Below, piece after piece: positions 62,235-64,000 of a stretch of DNA of 64,000 nt; position 1 is the first letter of the stretch; every line of letters starts with the position of its first letter. The stretch covers positions 178,049-242,048 of the forward strand of contig NZ_FNEA01000005.1 in assembly GCF_900100045.1 (NCBI RefSeq). Reading direction: 5' to 3'. This stretch comes from Paracoccus denitrificans (GTDB lineage Bacteria; Pseudomonadota; Alphaproteobacteria; Rhodobacterales; Rhodobacteraceae). Both the position numbers and the translations under genes were made by a program. The notes below the pieces were generated by a model. The model was not told the origin of the DNA, made no database searches, and saw nothing but the letters and a program-made list of their open reading frames with translations.

Positions 62235-63635
62235 ATGACAAAAGCGAAAATCGGCCTTATCGGCCTTGGGACGATGGGTGCGGCGCTGGCGCTGAACATT
62301 GCCGAGAAGGGCTTTCCGATCGCGGTGTGGAACCGCACGACCGAGGTCACGCGCCGCTTCCACGCCCAGGCGGGCGCCCTGGCGGACCGCGTGGTCCCGA
62401 CCGAGAGCCTGGCCGAGCTGGTGGCCGCCATCGCGCCGCCGCGCGCCATCGTCCTGATGGTCCCCGCCGGCCCGGCCGTCGACGACCAGATCGCGGCGCT
62501 GGCCCCGCTGCTCGGGCCCGAGGACCTGGTGATCGACGCCGGCAACGCCAATTTCCACGACACCGACCGCCGCGCGGCGGCCGGCCTGCCGATGCGCTTT
62601 CTGGGCATGGGCGTCTCGGGCGGCGAAGAGGGCGCGCGCCACGGCCCCGCCATCATGGGCGGCGGGGCGCGGGCCGACTGGGACCGCATCGCCCCGGTCA
62701 TGGAGGCCATCGCCGCCCGGGCCGAGGACGGCACCCCCTGCGCCGCCTGGATGGGCGAGGCCGGCGCCGGCCATTTCGTCAAGACCGTGCATAACGGCAT
62801 CGAATATGCCGACATGCAGATGATCGCCGAGGTCTACGGGCTGATGCGCGACGGGCTGGGCATGCCGGCCGCCGCCATCGGCGAGACCTTCGCGGCCTGG
62901 AACCGGGGGACGCTGAAATCCTACCTGGTCGAGATCTCGGCCGCCGTCGCCGCGGCCTCCGACCCGCTGACCGGGGCGCCGATGCTGGACGTGATCCTGG
63001 ACGCCGCCGGGCAGAAGGGCACCGGGCGCTGGACCGCGATCGAGGCGCAGCACCTGGCGGCGCCGATCCCGGTGATCGAGGCGGCGGTGGCGGCGCGCAA
63101 CGTTTCGGCCCGCCTGGACGAGCGCAGGGCGGGCGAGGCGCGCTTCGGCGCCGGCCCGCAGGCGCTGGAGCTGGCGCTGCCCGAGCTGGAGGCGGCGCTG
63201 ATCGCCGGCAAGATCCTGTGCTATGCGCAGGGTTTCGCGATGATCGAGGCTTCCGGCCGGGCCTTTGGCTGGCGGCTGGACCTGCCGGGCATCGCGCGGG
63301 TGTGGCGTGCGGGCTGCATCATCCGCTCGGCCATGCTGAACGACATGGCGTCGGCGCTGGCCGAGGATCCGTCGCGCAACCTGGTGCTGGCGCCCTTCTT
63401 CGCCGAGCGGCTGCAGGCAGCGATCCCCGCGCTGCGCCGGGTGGTGGCGCAGGGCGTGCTGCACGGCCATGCGCTTCCGGCGCTGGGTGCCGGTCTGGGC
63501 TGGTTCGACCTGATGCGCACCGGGCGGGGGACAGCGAACATGATCCAGGCGCAGCGCGATTTCTTCGGCGCCCACGGCTTCGACCGCCTCGACGGCCAGG
63601 ACAACCACCATGGGCCGTGGGCAATGGCAGGCTGA
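62235..63635 (+). CDS. gnd: NADP-dependent 6-phosphogluconate dehydrogenase (decarboxylating)
   Basis: 466 residues of the oxidative pentose phosphate pathway, making ribulose 5-phosphate, CO2 and NADPH. The cofactor motif is IGLIGLGTMGAALALNIAEKG with WNRTTE. The substrate motif is FLGMGVSGGEEGARHGPAIM, and catalytic Lys and Asn are in GHFVKTVHNGIEYADMQ. The C-terminal region has QKGTGRWTAIEA and RDFFGAHGFDRLD...HHGPWA. The length and motif are standard. The gene is followed by a heptamer repeat. Confidence 0.96.
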   Translation: MTKAKIGLIGLGTMGAALALNIAEKGFPIAVWNRTTEVTRRFHAQAGALADRVVPTESLAELVAAIAPPRAIVLMVPAGPAVDDQIAALAPLLGPEDLVIDAGNANFHDTDRRAAAGLPMRFLGMGVSGGEEGARHGPAIMGGGARADWDRIAPVMEAIAARAEDGTPCAAWMGEAGAGHFVKTVHNGIEYADMQMIAEVYGLMRDGLGMPAAAIGETFAAWNRGTLKSYLVEISAAVAAASDPLTGAPMLDVILDAAGQKGTGRWTAIEAQHLAAPIPVIEAAVAARNVSARLDERRAGEARFGAGPQALELALPELEAALIAGKILCYAQGFAMIEASGRAFGWRLDLPGIARVWRAGCIIRSAMLNDMASALAEDPSRNLVLAPFFAERLQAAIPALRRVVAQGVLHGHALPALGAGLGWFDLMRTGRGTANMIQAQRDFFGAHGFDRLDGQDNHHGPWAMAG

Positions 63636-63652
63636 GCGGGGGCGGCGGTGGT

Positions 63653-63694
63653 TGCCGGGTGCCGGGTGCCGGGTGCCGGGTGCCGGGTGCCGGG
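63653..63694 (+). repeat. Six exact tandem copies of the heptamer TGCCGGG
   Basis: A perfect 42-base microsatellite 17 bases after the gnd stop codon. Its length is not a multiple of three per unit, so it would shift the reading frame of anything across it. The sequence around it is not coding. Confidence 0.9.
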
Positions 63695-64000
63695 AAGGAT
63701 CGAGCCAAAGCTTCTCCCGCCCCTCAAGGGCCAACGGTTTTCGCGAAAACGGCGGGCAAGGCAACAACCCCCTTGACCCCGCCCGGCGAAAACCCTGGCA
63801 AACGCGAGGCTCCGGCGAGTTGACGGAGAGGTTACGCAGCGGATTGCAAAGCCCAGCGTTTCCTCAGAAAAACCAACGCCTTCCCTGAAAATTGTTATCA
63901 AGACAAACCGGGAACAACCGGCGAACATGATAACAGCGGATTAGTCTCATTAGACACCTACGAAATAGAAAACCCCGGCTCGGCGGCAACCGAGACCGGG
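63695..64000. other. Gene-free, lower-GC end of the window
   Basis: 306 bases with no plausible gene. An inverted repeat GTTATCA (63894-63900) / TGATAAC (63928-63934) has a 27-base spacer. The AT content rises from about 63840. At 63974-64000 a 10-bp stem with one bulged A (CCCGGCTCGG, loop CGGCAA) reaches the window edge. It could be a promoter region or the start of an RNA gene outside the window. Confidence 0.4.

Noticed and set aside
63653..63694. Short regular repeats that might suggest a CRISPR array
   Set aside because: The units are contiguous heptamers without spacers, and no cas gene is in the window.
63894..63934. TTATC-type sequences that could be DnaA boxes
   Set aside because: TTATCAAGA and TTATCATGT do not match TTWTNCACA, and no dnaA, dnaN or parAB gene is near.

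Overview
The window is a GC-rich stretch of about 64 kb from an alphaproteobacterium, most likely Paracoccus (Rhodobacteraceae). This is inferred from gene content and protein style: an NnrU-family protein, PQQ biosynthesis beside an FlhR/FlhS-like two-component system, a CenR-like regulator, and a dihydroxybenzoate/condensation cluster of the kind expected for the spermidine catecholate parabactin. It looks chromosomal. Genes are tightly packed with many 4-bp ATGA overlaps. I see no phage, insertion sequence, CRISPR array or plasmid replication gene.

Layout. 0.1-12 kb is housekeeping: valS, a CbiX-like chelatase with DUF4202, NnrU, a divergent FAD oxidoreductase/mnmD pair (a split MnmC-like arrangement), rhomboid protease, gabT, accA, moaE-moaD-pgsA. 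11.6-14.3 kb is a heavy-metal module: a MerR-type sensor, its 19-bp-spacer promoter and a P1B-type ATPase. 14.5-19.4 kb holds tRNA-Ala(CGC) and the gcvTHP operon led by a tandem glycine riboswitch.

19.4-32.3 kb is the most distinctive part. On the minus strand it has an atypical SDR, two unknown secreted proteins, a soluble hybrid histidine kinase, a FIST-domain protein and a LuxR-type response regulator. A nitrate/taurine-type ABC transporter follows on the plus strand. The pqqABCDE operon runs towards it on the minus strand and ends in a fused SoxYZ-like carrier. A SoxH-like zinc hydrolase is transcribed divergently from pqqA. Together these look like a quinoprotein (PQQ dehydrogenase) support and regulation locus, although no PQQ dehydrogenase structural gene is in the window.

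32.3-42.2 kb carries a very large alpha-2-macroglobulin with an N-terminal apple/PAN-like domain, then an aldehyde/alcohol oxidation operon (an AcoR-like regulator without an AAA+ domain, NAD aldehyde dehydrogenase, AdhP, DUF779). 42.2-52.3 kb is again mostly housekeeping: Trm112-like, LON-domain, thioredoxin-TPR, exonuclease III, CenR-like, ribA, an L,D-transpeptidase-like protein, SDR, THUMP methyltransferase, VOC enzyme, phosphoesterase and lipid kinase.

52.3-58.7 kb is a catecholate siderophore cluster: isochorismate synthase, stand-alone isochorismatase and dihydro-DHB dehydrogenase on the plus strand; a stand-alone aryl carrier protein and DHB-AMP ligase on the minus strand; and a VibH-like stand-alone condensation enzyme. 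58.7-64 kb has a GNAT, two unknown/DUF5671 proteins, tRNA-Gly(GCC), a cyclopropane-fatty-acid synthase, gnd, a heptamer tandem repeat and a gene-free, lower-GC end. A short dispersed repeat with an AAATAC core recurs at the 3' ends of several genes.
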